DNA of 64,000 nt from Arenicola marina (lineage: Eukaryota; Annelida; Polychaeta; Arenicolidae). Location: assembly GCA_964019135.1 (NCBI GenBank), contig OZ025258.1, positions 14,911,771 through 14,975,770 on the forward strand, read 5' to 3'. This document shows positions 12,656 to 23,744 of this stretch, in pieces. Each line of letters opens with the position of its first letter. Positions within the stretch are counted from its first letter, which is position 1. Under the pieces are notes generated by a model. That model saw only the letters and a list, made by a program, of their open reading frames with translations. It did not search any database and was not told the origin of the DNA. Both the position numbers and the translations under genes were made by a program.

Positions 12656-12913
12656 TCCGGAGCTGGCGTACGAGCATTAACACAAGCGCCGTGGAACCAG
12701 CCTTAGCTGCGTAATGTGCTGATTAGCATGGAACCAGGCAGTTCCAGTTGGCATTTGGCTGTTACACAAGTTAAAGACATTTCAAATATAAACTTTTGCC
12801 TTTGCTTGAAGGTATTTTGCAGGCATTTTGACAGTGTTCACATACTTTGTTTTCGTTTTCAGTTTCACAGAGGCACATAGAACGACCGACACCCATTCCA
12901 TCAGCTACAGGCC

Positions 12914-14086
12914 ATGGATCCAGCCAATGCATCCCTTTCGCCCCCCAACATTACAGGGCTACAAGGCCTGTCCGAGGCGGACCGTCAACTGGTCGCTTTC
13001 TACTACACGGTGGCTAAATACCTCTGGCTCGTCTTTGGATTTGTCATCTTAATAAGCGGAGTTGTCGGCAATACGCTGGCATTTATCGTCCTCCAAACGT
13101 CCAGCTACAGAGCGCAGTCCATTGGCTTCCTCCTGAGCACGCTAGCCGTCACGGACACCACATCTCTCCTAACCGGACTTCTCAGGGGCTTGATCCTGAA
13201 GGTACCAGGTGGATACGACATCCGGATGGGATCCGACTGGGCCTGTAAACCCCATGTGTTTCTCACATATTGCTGCCAAGTGCTGGGATCTTGGACCCTG
13301 GCCATCTTCACCATGGACAGGACAATATCCGTGTTAATGCCTCTCCAGTCCAAACGATTGTTTTCCAAACGGCGTATCATATATATTTGGGCCACCGCTT
13401 GCTGCGTCGTCGTCGGCTTTTACGCGCAGTTATTTTTCATATTCTCCCTCAACGAATACGAGATTTCCGGAGAGACGTTCAAGGAATGTAACTTCCACCC
13501 TGAGTACTTCGACATGGATTACAACGAGATCTTCTACTGGATCGACATGACGCTCTTCTCCGTCATCCCCATCGTCGTCATAGTAACGTGCAACATCCTG
13601 GTGTGCGCCAAACTGGTGCGCATGAAAAGCAAAGCGCGGCAGCTTCGGGCGACCTCTGGCGACGACGACGAGAAACACCGCTCGACGGTAGCTCTTCTGA
13701 TGGTGGTCAGCCTCGTTTTCGTCTTCACGACCCTGCCGTATTCCCTTCACGCCGCGACCTACTCCTACATCTCCAAGGTCACAGAGATGGACCACGCCGT
13801 GGATTACATCGTCGGAACATGCACGAAACTCCTCTTCTACAGCAACAACGCCGTCAACTTCCTGTTGTATTGCGTCAGCGCCGAACGGTTCCGAACCGCC
13901 ATGAAGGGCGTGGGCCCGAAGTGCCGGAATTGCATTAAAACCGCACGGAATCAGGTCAAAGAGAGGCGGAGTAGTAACCCGAGCAGTCGCCGCCAATCCA
14001 GTTTGACCCAGTTCACCTATCTGGAGGTCAAACCACGCGCTGTGACCCCAATTGACTTGAAATGCACGAAGCGGATGGAGGGATGA
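12914..14086 (+). CDS. Rhodopsin-class (class A) G-protein-coupled receptor, peptide-receptor type, single coding exon
   Basis: An intact 390-residue seven-pass receptor, presumably plasma membrane and coupled to a heterotrimeric G protein. The N-terminus has two N-glycosylation sites (NAS, NIT). TM1 carries GN at residues 52-53 and TM2 carries LAVTD with D81. TM3 is preceded by C111, which probably pairs with C192 in loop 2. MDR at 134-136 replaces DRY, TM6 has FTTLPYS (P275), and TM7 has NFLLY (315-319) in place of NPxxY, then a Phe-Arg helix-8 start and a basic Ser-rich tail. The start is GCCATGG. A pyrimidine-rich AG at 12861-12862 suggests a 5'-UTR intron acceptor. The overall look is of the FMRFamide/thyrotropin-releasing-hormone-like receptors that are greatly expanded in spiralians. 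The ligand cannot be read from sequence. Confidence 0.9.
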   Translation: MDPANASLSPPNITGLQGLSEADRQLVAFYYTVAKYLWLVFGFVILISGVVGNTLAFIVLQTSSYRAQSIGFLLSTLAVTDTTSLLTGLLRGLILKVPGGYDIRMGSDWACKPHVFLTYCCQVLGSWTLAIFTMDRTISVLMPLQSKRLFSKRRIIYIWATACCVVVGFYAQLFFIFSLNEYEISGETFKECNFHPEYFDMDYNEIFYWIDMTLFSVIPIVVIVTCNILVCAKLVRMKSKARQLRATSGDDDEKHRSTVALLMVVSLVFVFTTLPYSLHAATYSYISKVTEMDHAVDYIVGTCTKLLFYSNNAVNFLLYCVSAERFRTAMKGVGPKCRNCIKTARNQVKERRSSNPSSRRQSSLTQFTYLEVKPRAVTPIDLKCTKRMEG

Positions 14087-14290
14087 GGTGAGAAGCAATG
14101 AAAGGTTGATGGGGGTTTTTTGTGCACCTGAAGGTTAAGGTGGGAGGAGATGTCTGGCTTGAGGTAACGCGGAAACACTGGTTATATGTACATGACTTGT
14201 GACGTTTTATGCGGAAGAGGAATGGGCTTTGGACTGGTGTACATGTGCGGAGGCGTCGTAGTTCATTTCGACACGTTAGAACATCGCCGG

Positions 14291-14296
14291 AATAAA
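14291..14296 (+). terminator. Candidate polyadenylation signal of the GPCR gene
   Basis: AATAAA about 205 bases after the stop codon, the first such hexamer downstream. Placement fits a short 3' UTR. Confidence 0.5.
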
Positions 14297-14877
14297 ACTG
14301 TGGAAAAGAATCGGGAAACAAGAAGGGAAGCGGGCGTGTGAGCCAACTCAAGACCAGATGTCGAAATAGACAAAGCGCCACGGCGCGGAAGTCTGACAAT
14401 CTAAAGAGCATCGCTGACGTCACATCTAGTCTAGAACTATACGATAGCCAGAAAATCTAACGCTTGTTAGCATAAATTTTCGATGTTCTTAACATTTGTG
14501 TGATATGTATATGTATATTTGTGTTGTCGAATTCATTCACTAAATCGTTTACAAATATCGCTAGAAGGTAATTCTCCCATGTGACGACAAATCCAACGGT
14601 GAGGAAACTGTGAGCAAACAAGTCGATTCCTCGTATTCGGGTCACTGTGATATTGTCACTGTGAGATTGATATATTTGAACCATATTGAATTGTATATGT
14701 CATTAATGATTCATTAAAATGTTGCAGTAGTTGATAGTTTTGTTCAATTTATTATCAGAAGTACGGAAACCTTATTATAAGAAGGACGGAAACTTTTCAT
14801 AAATCCTTAAAACAAACAATATTGGCCAAAAAAATTCTTGAAAATATTTTGCAAACTAAAACAATGAGCTCATTGCT

Positions 14878-15000
14878 GAAATAAAGCTTCTGTAAAATAA
14901 TAGTTCGCGAAATAAAAATAAAGCTTCTCGAATGAAAACTACAGCTTGGCTAATTAAAAATAAAGCTTCGCTAATTAAAAATAAAGCTTCGCTAAAATAG
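14878..15000. repeat. Short tandem repeat, AATAAAGCTTC units
   Basis: AAAAATAAAGCTTCGCTAAT and variants recur about every 25 bases, about five times. Confidence 0.65.
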
Positions 15001-15039
15001 AGCTCCCATTGTGACCTGTAAGGCCATCATTCATAGGTC

Positions 15040-15190
15040 TTCAAGAAAAAGGATCTAGGGAAGAGTGGAGCCGTGACCCTGTGATGGTAACCCCCCACTC
15101 TTTGCAACAGACGGCATAGAGACATTGTACTGCTCATCCGCGTGCAGTGGGCATGAATCTCTAAATGGCACCGTGGTTATTGTTCGGATG
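15040..15190 (-). mobile_element. Degenerate fragment of SINE family A
   Basis: AAGAGTGGAGCCGTGACCC, then GGTAACCCCCCACTCTTTGC, matches the 3' part of the copy at 10258-10455 in the same orientation. The tRNA-like head is not recognisable. Confidence 0.5.
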
Positions 15191-15199
15191 GCTGGTCTG

Positions 15200-15480
15200 G
15201 CTTATAGTTTACTCCACAAAGCCAGACGCACTGTCATATAGACCAAAATAGGGTTGCAAACCCGTATCGCTAATTTATCGTATCTCGCTGAAGTGGCAGC
15301 AACTGGTGTAGCATGCTTGCTTTCATGACGGCATTTCACTAATTCAATATCAGTAAAGGGTTTTGCATGAAATCCAAAGCATATACAACAGAACTTGTGG
15401 ATGAGAAAGTACTGTAGACAAAGTAAAACATAAAATAAAAATGATAAAAATGTACAGAAGAAGACTATCAATTTACGGCC
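15200..15480 (-). mobile_element. Possible hAT-type transposase remnant
   Basis: An 89-codon minus-strand frame contains AKPFTDIELVK. This resembles the KPFTDGEFVK motif of hAT/ZBED-like transposases. Nothing else in the frame supports it, so this is weak and the piece would be a short relic. Confidence 0.25.
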
Positions 15481-17120
15481 TTATCTCCGGAGACGGCAAA
15501 CGATGGTCTTGACTAACAACAAAAAGTTGCCCTCGCATTGGTCCATCGTAGATGGAATGTCGGCCTGTAATGTGAGGTTCAAGTTAGACAGTGCTGAGTA
15601 AGGTTTATGAACTTGGGCCCTGGGAAATTTCCACAAACTGCAGCCACGAACGAGTTTGAGAAGCTATGACGACTAGACAATCTTTCACACTGATATAAAT
15701 CATTACACAGTTTCGCATACGCTTTTATCACACAGACGCATACCAGCGTATGCGAAATTTCGGTTCGTGCTTTTTATGTTGATATATAATGATCTATATC
15801 AGTTCATAAGGTGAAGTCGTTAGGCTTATTTATCGTGTGATGGCTTTTGGGAGGTTGAAGTGTGAAAAATACGGACCCCTTTGGAAAATCAAGGAGGGGA
15901 GGGGGGGAGGGGGACAGGCTTGATATAGGCCCCCCGTTTGTCTTGGACCATGTGGCATAAACGCCCAACAGTAGACACACTCAATAATCTTGCACCACCA
16001 GGGGCCGCGTGTGCCTTCAATGCCCGCATGAGTATATAAAACGTGGTACGGATCGCGGAGCCACATAACGGGAGATTAATTTGGAGCGTCATCGCGGCGA
16101 AAACGGCTTGTAAACGTGTCTCTAAGATCTGTGCACTAATTAGACACAAATGTAGGCTGTCTGTTTAGGGTGTTGTTTATTAAACAGTTTCTCATGTCCC
16201 TGGCCATCAAAAACTGGATCGGTCGGTCGGTAAAGTGAAAAAAACAGCCATTAGTCACAGAAGTACCTGTTACCCACTCGTACAACGCTCGCACCGTCTT
16301 TCACCTACTGGGATCCACACCGCAATCCGTGGATCTCGAAGCTTGTTACCGCATAAGAAGGGGTCTGGAAGAGGTAAGTGGAGACATGCGACACAGACAT
16401 ATTTGAAAAAGTGACATTTGAAATGGACCCCCAAATTCCGACACTGAGGATCTAAAAAAGCGACATCGATACAGATTTTTGAACAAGCGACACGGAACGT
16501 CGTGAAAAGTCGACATTCGACAATGAGAATTTGGAAAAAAAGTCAATGGACCCCCCCCCCGCGCCCTTCCAGACCCATATAAAAAACCAATCGTGATCCT
16601 GATTTTTTTCTATCCGGATCCGTCACCTGGTCGGAGAGATTTTCTGGTTGGCACCATAAATTTCGGTCGGTCGAGGACGTCCATACGGAGAAACGTGCAA
16701 TTAAGAGCTACGCCCATTAGCCGTTTCCTGGCGCCGGGTTTACAGAAGCCACCCACATGCTGATAGGTCGTTCTCCCATGAACCATTGTTTCTGTATAGC
16801 CCGCGTATTTAGTACTCGAACAGGGCTTTTTTTATTACTACACAAGTTGATGTGGGGGATTCAATTGCACAATTGGCGTACAAACGAAAAACCAATGGCG
16901 TTTCGATTAACTGGTCATTCGACACTAAAGTATCAAACACAATGTAAGTCATACCATCTGGTTCCATGTTCACGCAGTTCGCAAAGATAAATATTATTTC
17001 TATATATTCCGGCGCTCATTCACGGTCACATATGAATTCCTGTCTCCCGCACAAACTCCTAATTGGTTAGCTTGGTGCTTATAAGCAGGACACTTTAACC
17101 TCTTTAGGTCATGACGTGAC
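15481..17120. other. Intergenic, no gene; local repeats
   Basis: Near 16390-16540 phrases such as AAAAAGCGACATCGA and CGACACGGAAC recur, making a short degenerate tandem array that ends in a C-run at about 16547. No coding segment is supported. Confidence 0.5.
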
Positions 17121-17250
17121 AATGGAAAAAAACTTAAGGCATGGAGGAATCATAATTAACCCTCTACTCTTTGCGAAGTAAGATTTCACATATTTATCCT
17201 GCACGGATATTTGCACGGGTTGGAATCGAACTACGCACACACCGCTTCAG
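17120..17250 (-). mobile_element. Degenerate copy of SINE family A
   Basis: TAACCCTCTACTCTTTGCGA, then TATTTATCCTGCAC and GGGTTGGAATCGAACTACG, follow the order of the 10258-10455 copy, with about a third of positions changed. Confidence 0.45.
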
Positions 17251-17256
17251 GGGCGG

Positions 17257-17415
17257 ATCCAGGAATTTGAAAAGGGGTGGGGGGGGGGTCCAAACTTGCA
17301 ACCAGGGGGGTTCTCGGAACAAAATTGTGGACCTGGGGATCCACCATTTTTTTAACGACCGGGGGTGGGGTCCACTGAAAACTTGGGGGGGGGGGGAGGG
17401 GTGTCCACGCCTCAT
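17257..17415 (+). mobile_element. MITE terminus with AGGGGCGGATCCAGGA end
   Basis: Begins AGGGGCGGATCCAGGAATTT and runs into G-rich sequence with several GG(G)TCCA words. This terminus is widespread in DNA-transposon MITEs of marine invertebrates as I recall. The matching inverted end (TGGATCCGCCCCT) is not found nearby, so the copy looks one-ended or decayed. Confidence 0.4.
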
Positions 17416-18764
17416 ATGGCTTAAGTTTTGCATTGAAAAAACGACATTCTTCGTCAGGTCTATCGCAGGGCTATCCTCCACAATAGCTGAACGCGCTACC
17501 CGAACCGTCATGTGTGCTGGATGCCGTCGTACCTCACGCGATGACGGCATGATGACGTCACGATGACGTCACTAATGTCGGGTATGCTACTAATATTCGG
17601 CTTCTACACGTTATAACGGTTTATTTGGCGATATATTTCCTCTCCAGAGGACATCCCCCCTGCTAAAAGCTTGTTGCGCTAATAAAACAAGCGTTCGTCA
17701 CAAATGAAGTCAAAGTCATTTTCCAGAAGTCGGCCAAAACAGGATCAAGGTCAAGTAGTACAGTGCCATCGCCAAACAAGCAAATGTATATTCGAATCAC
17801 AAATCAAACCCAGTGAGCTCTACATAAGGAATGGGTGTAAACATTAAAGATAAAATGGCCTTTTATCCCCACACTTTCTCAAAACAAGCCCTCGTGTATG
17901 CTAGGCAATACTGCCTCACATTATGTGCACGCCCCTTTTGGTTGATTTATTTTATATGCCGAATAAGAATGGGTCATTAAAAGTTACTTGCTTGCGACAC
18001 TATTTATAAAGGCATTTTGATCACTCAGTTGCAGTGGTTCCCCTCTATCTTTCACAATGACATGTGATATCTTACTTATTGCACAATTCCGCAGCCAAAA
18101 TAGGTTATAAGTCACATCATAAGCGTGAGGTACCGTTAGTGCAGGCACCAGATTTGATTTGATTGGGTTTGAACGTGGGCAGACACCAGAACAATCAGCC
18201 CTAGAATACAACATCAGAATAGAAAAAAACGTAAAATGAATCTAGGCAACTCGCACAGTGCTCATATATTTTCAATTTTCTGAAAATCGTCCTTATCTTT
18301 CATTATTTACCCGCATATGATTATCATTTAAAATGACTTGTTCATCGCTCATCGCCACGTTCACCGTCAGGTAAGTATTTTGGTGTTGGGGTTAACACCA
18401 TGTAGAAGTTGTCCTGACTGTTTAGCAATTTACGCAAATACAGTGACACGCAGACGCTGGACAAGTAATGACCACTGTTTATCAATGAAAGCAATGAGTG
18501 TTATATGCATTAGACATATATGTTTATGTGATATAAGAGCGGAAGCAAGTTAAAAAAAAACACAAAGAAACGACCAAAATGAACATATATTATACATGTA
18601 CATGTAAAATCCCAAATAAATAAAGGTTATCTAAACACCGATGGTGTTTCAGGTTCCGAATCTCTTCCGTTGAAATGTTTTTAAAACATCTATGCAATAT
18701 TTGTATTATATATGAAACATTATATATTTACAGTTGATGTGCAATTAAGTGAGTCGACGCTGAC
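17416..18764. other. Intergenic, no gene seen
   Basis: It contains paired GATGACGTCA words at about 17552-17573. No coding or RNA signature is supported. Confidence 0.45.
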
Positions 18765-18978
18765 GACATTGTCGCTAAGATATCGACGACATTTTTCGCT
18801 AAGACAACAATGACATTTGTCGCCAAGGGAACGAAATTTGTCGCTAAGGCATCGACGACATTTGTCGCTAAGACAACGCCATTTGTCGCCAAGACGTCGA
18901 CGCCATTTGTCGCTAAGACATCTACGACATTTGTCGCTAAGACAACGACGCCATTTGTCGTTAACACACAGGCGACAT
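18765..18978. repeat. Tandem repeat of GACATTTGTCGCTAAGAC units
   Basis: Eight or nine units of 24-30 bases share ATTTGTCGCTAAGAC. Unit length varies in steps of three, so one frame reads as a FVAKTST-like peptide repeat. With no flanking coding signal, I treat this as a satellite property. Confidence 0.85.
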
Positions 18979-21955
18979 TTCTCACAACACATCATTACAA
19001 CATGTCCAGTTTTATGATAAAATTTGGTTCTACAGTGTGGCGCTAACCTTTCGACAAGGATGGATGCCATCTTATCACTGCACGAGACATCTTATGTACT
19101 CAAGGGCCCGTCAGTTTGAAATGGCTGGGGCCAAATAATTGGCCCCGCTCCATGCTAATGTCCTTTTCTAGGGCGAAATATTTTGCCCCAGCCATGTCGA
19201 AGTTACGACCCCAGTAGACTAATCCATCACTGGCCTGACAACACCCAAGACAACACCGCTATCTAGGATTAGGACTAGAGGACGTTGAGAAATGGACGTC
19301 ATACATTGGAGCTGTCGATCGCGGTCTTATTGCCCCGAAGGAAGAGGTAAGTTAAAATGTCACATCCGCGGAGATAATCTCTCGTTTTTTATAATCCCTG
19401 TCCCACATCGGAACAGTTCCCGGTGAGGTTCGGTATTGCAATCCCCACGGCTAGAGTTTGGACGCCGTGGGAACAAATAAAGTAATCCTAGATATTGCTT
19501 TTGTGTATAATGCGGCAGTCTTTAGCCGGACACGGTCAAACTGATCATGGCCAATATGTCATAGCGACATATTACGATGCTAAAATGAAGGGGGGGGGGG
19601 ATCGGTCTTTTTCATTTTACGTGATTTGGGAACAGGGTCTCATTTTTCTCGTGACTCGGGAATCAGGACTTCCTCGACCCTCCGTGATTCGGGATTACGT
19701 TTTTAATAATCTTCGTAAACCGATAACCGCTAAATATTATGTTCGTAATTTGGAAACACGACCCCTCCCCCGCCCTCCCCCCCTCCCCTCCCCCCCCCAC
19801 CACCAATTAAGCGCGTGGGGTACTGCAAATGCTGAGTCTCGGTTAGAAGCGCTAAAATTTGGACAACCAAACGCAGAGACCAAACCAGTCACTCATACGT
19901 AGAAGGCTGATGACGGAAGTCGGAAATCGGTTACCAGCAGCAATGATGGTTGTCTTGGGCATCGCCATCTTCTCCAGAGCAGCTTAAGACCGATTGCGAC
20001 TCTCTGCATGAGATATGGACCCAGTTATTTGGCAAAACGTACATGCATTATGTCCAGACCGGTCGGGAGTATGTCGCTTGGCAATGGCCATGCCATAGGG
20101 GCTAGTGTTAATGTAAACCTGGATGTAGAACAGTTCAGCCGATCCGCGAGGATATGTTCCCGAGGGGCGGAGGGGGCGGGGGGGGCACTATTATTCCAAT
20201 CCGGTTGCGGGGTGGGGGGGGGGGAGTCCGCGAAAAAGATACCCCAATAGAGCGGATATTTTTTAAATTGCGACCGACGGGCCGAGGGCTCTGAAAACGT
20301 GCGCTAATAGAGCGGGTCGCCGGGAATAAATACCCCTTCCGCACGGATTTTTTCGGTAAACCCCGCGACCGAGCGGATTTTGGCGGTGAAAAAGAGGGCG
20401 GGGGGTGGCTTTCCCGCGGACCCCCCCCCCCCCCCCAACCCAGCCTTGTATTAAGTACCCCCCCCCACCCCCCAACGGGAATATATGTTATTCTTGGTCG
20501 AGGGGTAACATATATCTTCCACGTGCCCTACGGATAGAGCAAAAATATACATATCCTCGCGGACTGGCTGTGAACATTTCGCCACAGACATTCAATGGCA
20601 GCAGGGAGTGAGGAGATGGTGTATGCTGGGCGGTGGAGCGGGTGAGGGCTCTTTACATGGACTAATAGAATTCTTCCACCTACTCTAAACCCGAGCCACC
20701 CGTTGTGACAAATCATCTTGACGACCGAGGCGGATGAAAGCAGCGTGGTCAAATTACTCCCCGTGCTCAAAGCGCTAGTCTTCATCATTGACGGAGGTCC
20801 ATGGATCTTCCATTCTCCGGCGCCGACCACCGTAAGCGAGTCCGGTCTTCCGGACTTCAAACAACAATATCCCTGAAGCCAGGGCCAAGGGAACGGAGCG
20901 CCTAGGTGAGGGGGAGGGGGGTAGAGTGGGGGCTGGGGCGAGCCATGGTCGTGTGAGGACACGGGAGGAAAGGGGGGAGGGGAGGGCGAAGGATGATCGC
21001 TCCGGAGGTGCCAGGGTGATTGTCGGGGATGGCGGTGCGTCAATATAGCTTGGTAGCCTGGCGCCATCAAGCTTCGCATGGCAAGGGGTCTTCTGATGTG
21101 CCACGGCCCCATGGAGTAGGGTCAGCCAACAGTGGTACGCGGTGGTGGGGGGAAGGAGGCGGAGGAGGAGGGGCGGAGAGATTGGCGCTTTGCGCGTGTG
21201 CGTAATTTGGCTCGATACCCACGAGGGCTAAACTGGAACATGACAGGCCGATGAATGATGATTGGATGAAACATAAAACCCCAAATGAGGTTCCAAGCCT
21301 CGGTTTCGAGCCCTCGTCTTATTGGTCTACGGTCTAGCAACTACCCTAGAGCGATCCTCAGCGCCTCAATCGAGAACGTGATTTGTCAGACCGGGTGGGA
21401 AGGTTCCATGTTAATGTTAATGAGGAAGAAAATCCCCACCGAACTATTGGTTCAACTTCCACAACGATATTTGTTATCCTCGCCTAGCCTTCGTGACTGG
21501 TCGTGCTTTCTCTGTGATGGCTATTTCAAACTTTTTATAATTTACTCAAAGCTCGTTATCCTTGTGGCTTTAGGCCAATAAACCATTTTTGTCTAAAGAT
21601 ATCAGGATATATTAACGACAGTTTATGATGCCATAAGCGAGTAGGGTATTGAAAATGCTGCGTTACATTTAGAAGCGATTAGGATAACCATGAACATGAT
21701 GAAATTTGTCACCGGCGGAAGACAGCGGTCCTATAAGAATGGAGCGCCACCTGGCGAATGCGTCTGTTGAATGGTTGGTTTCCTTTAAGCATCTCGCTTG
21801 AACCTCTGAAGCTGATATCTGGACAACGGGACTGGCTATGGCAGATAACATGCAGCATCTGGAATGTTGGCCCTAATATCTTCTCCATAAGAGAGGAGCC
21901 GCTGTTTGCATGGGATCTTTATTATGCATAAACATTCGAAAAGGTGGGGATCAAC
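18979..21955. other. Intergenic, G/C homopolymer-rich, no gene
   Basis: Long C or G runs occur near 19590, 19785, 20212, 20420 and 20460. Open frames across them are Pro/Gly-rich artefacts. CCGAGCGGAT-like words recur at about 20240-20390. Confidence 0.5.
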
Positions 21956-21964
21956 GGACAATAG

Positions 21965-22092
21965 ACCGATCCAGGCTGTCAATCATTCATGGACGTCACT
22001 GTTGTTTTTATCCAATCATGTGGCGAAAAAAAGTTTTCCACGTGCGTTATGTCGGACAAACAAGTCGGACAAAGAAAGCAGCATGTCACTTG
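21965..22092 (+). repeat. Dispersed repeat, copy 1 (partner at 63706)
   Basis: CCGATCCAGGCTGTC, CATTCAT, GACGTCACTGTTG, CCAATCAT, TGGCGAAAAAA, TCCACGTGCGTTATGTC and GCAGCATGTCACTT occur in this order. All return on the opposite strand at 63706-63832. The element family is unknown. Both copies hold TGACGTCA- or GACGTCAC-type and CCAAT-type words. Confidence 0.8.
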
Positions 22093-22758
22093 TGTTGTCA
22101 GTTTGAGCGATGAGTACTTCTCACTTGTAGCTACCCTCAGCTATGATTGCCAATTTCATATTCACGATTTGGAAAAAGGACTCAAGCATGGGCGGGGCAT
22201 AGTGTCCGGGTATGGATCGGTCTATTCCCTACTCACGATTACCAAAGCTCAGAGTGTGGAACGGTGTATAGCCGAACGAGCTACCTAGCTAGTTATAAGC
22301 CACAGATCACAACCCCTGGCGAATGGGAGCTTAAAGTTCACCGTGTTAACAATGATGTTGTTGGTGCTTTAAAGGGAATCACCAGCCTGGCCTCTAACGC
22401 TGCTTTACCGATTCATATAATACCCAATTGTCTATCCTCCAAATTACAGAATTTTTCGTCCTATCTAAAGCTCACAATAAAATTTAGAAGTGACCGCCGG
22501 GCACGATTTCGCCGCCTACCCAGGCGGCAGCCCTTTTTGAAGGTGTGTCCGAGATTGACCAATCAGGAGGCGATACTCTAATTTATTCAAACCGGAAATT
22601 GCGCCTATTGTGTGAGCAAAGCAAGAACGCGTGATCATCGCTAATATAAAGAGCTGCGATTCTCACTCCAATCATGGCACTGCTGCGGAGTACATCGTCG
22701 CAAGACGTATATCAATTTGTTTAGATGGTACATTTCCATTAAACACTAAGATCATGTT
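22093..22758. other. Intergenic, no gene seen
   Basis: No supported coding segment on either strand. This would be the 3' flank of the minus-strand gene if its tentative last exon is real. Confidence 0.4.
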
Positions 22759-23033
22759 CTACTGCGCGGCTTGGAACTGCCGCTGTTCATCTGTAAATCG
22801 CGGCCCTGATCTCTCTGTCCGCGAGTGATAACATAAGGCGGTGCCACATGAATAGTCACAATACGCGTCACTGCTCCAGGCAAAATGGCGCTCTGCTTGA
22901 CATTGCTGGGGGCGGGTTGCCTTAATTTTTTTCTCCGTACCAGTCGGCCGAAACGAAGCGTTAACACTTGCCAATTTAACTTTAAGATGTAAACTTTCGT
23001 TGCAGATCGCGATAAAATTAGGTTGGACACCCG
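22759..23033 (-). CDS. Tentative last exon of the unrecognised minus-strand gene
   Basis: The minus-strand frame from 23033 (after a pyrimidine-rich stretch and AG) starts in exactly the phase needed to follow the exon at 23745-23865. It reads 90 codons, GVQPNFIAICNESLHLK and onward, to a stop at 22759. The phase match has a one-in-three chance of being accidental. GVQPNFIAIC faintly recalls the TGVQxPYFLTVC region of phospholipid-phosphatase-related proteins, so it may instead belong to an unrelated relic. No typical poly(A) signal was confirmed. Confidence 0.3.
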
Positions 23034-23744
23034 CTTTAAGAAGCGTCGGGGGCGGTTGGACGCAGCAGTCGGAAGCGGATGTACGGGTTGTGTCTTCTAT
23101 CCGACTCTCCTTCAACTTCTGTCAAAAACAGCTTGGGATCGTTACCCCTGGCTGCCAGGTAGGTACCTACGAGCCATAACAATGTTAAGTGTCAACACAT
23201 TCCCGTACGAAAAAGATACAAATTTCAACTGTATCACTGGAGTTAGTTTTCCGTTGAAAGCTAGGTAGAATTTAGTTATTGCCCAGCTAAAGAACTGACT
23301 CAGTTGCATGGTAAATTCTAGCTGAAAAATAACTGTTCAGTTAGCTTTCTGCTGAGGACTTCCTATAATGCAACTGAAAGCCAACTTTTCATTTTTGTAA
23401 GGATTACCACCTTAACGTGACGTGACGAGTGACGTGTGCATGTGGACTTCTACTATTACAGGTACTATACGCCTTAAGCTACGCACCAATAAATCTTAAA
23501 GCTATAACCAAATCATGTTAGTGTCTAACTTTGTAACATTTTCTGACCAGGTAGATAATAATTTGTGATGGTAATTAAAACCATTGCCTGGGGCCAGCTT
23601 GTCATACATAGCCCCGAACCATAAAGCATGTGACGTGACTTGTTGGATAAAATTCGCAACTTTCGTTCAGCTGTCCAACTAAAATTGTGCTTTTGCCTTA
23701 TTTATCATTAGACGCGATGCGCATGAAATCGGAACCTAACTCAC

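Noticed and set aside
13430-14098. 222-codon minus-strand frame opposite the GPCR
   Set aside because: It is the antisense shadow of a GC-rich receptor exon. Its composition has no domain, and the plus strand shows a complete receptor.
18810-19046. FVAKTST repeat protein
   Set aside because: The frame is a product of a short satellite in steps of three. Other frames are open too.
22759-23115. Phospholipid-phosphatase-related protein fragment
   Set aside because: Only GVQPNFIAIC resembles the family. The later PAP2 motifs (SGH and SRxxxxxH) are missing.
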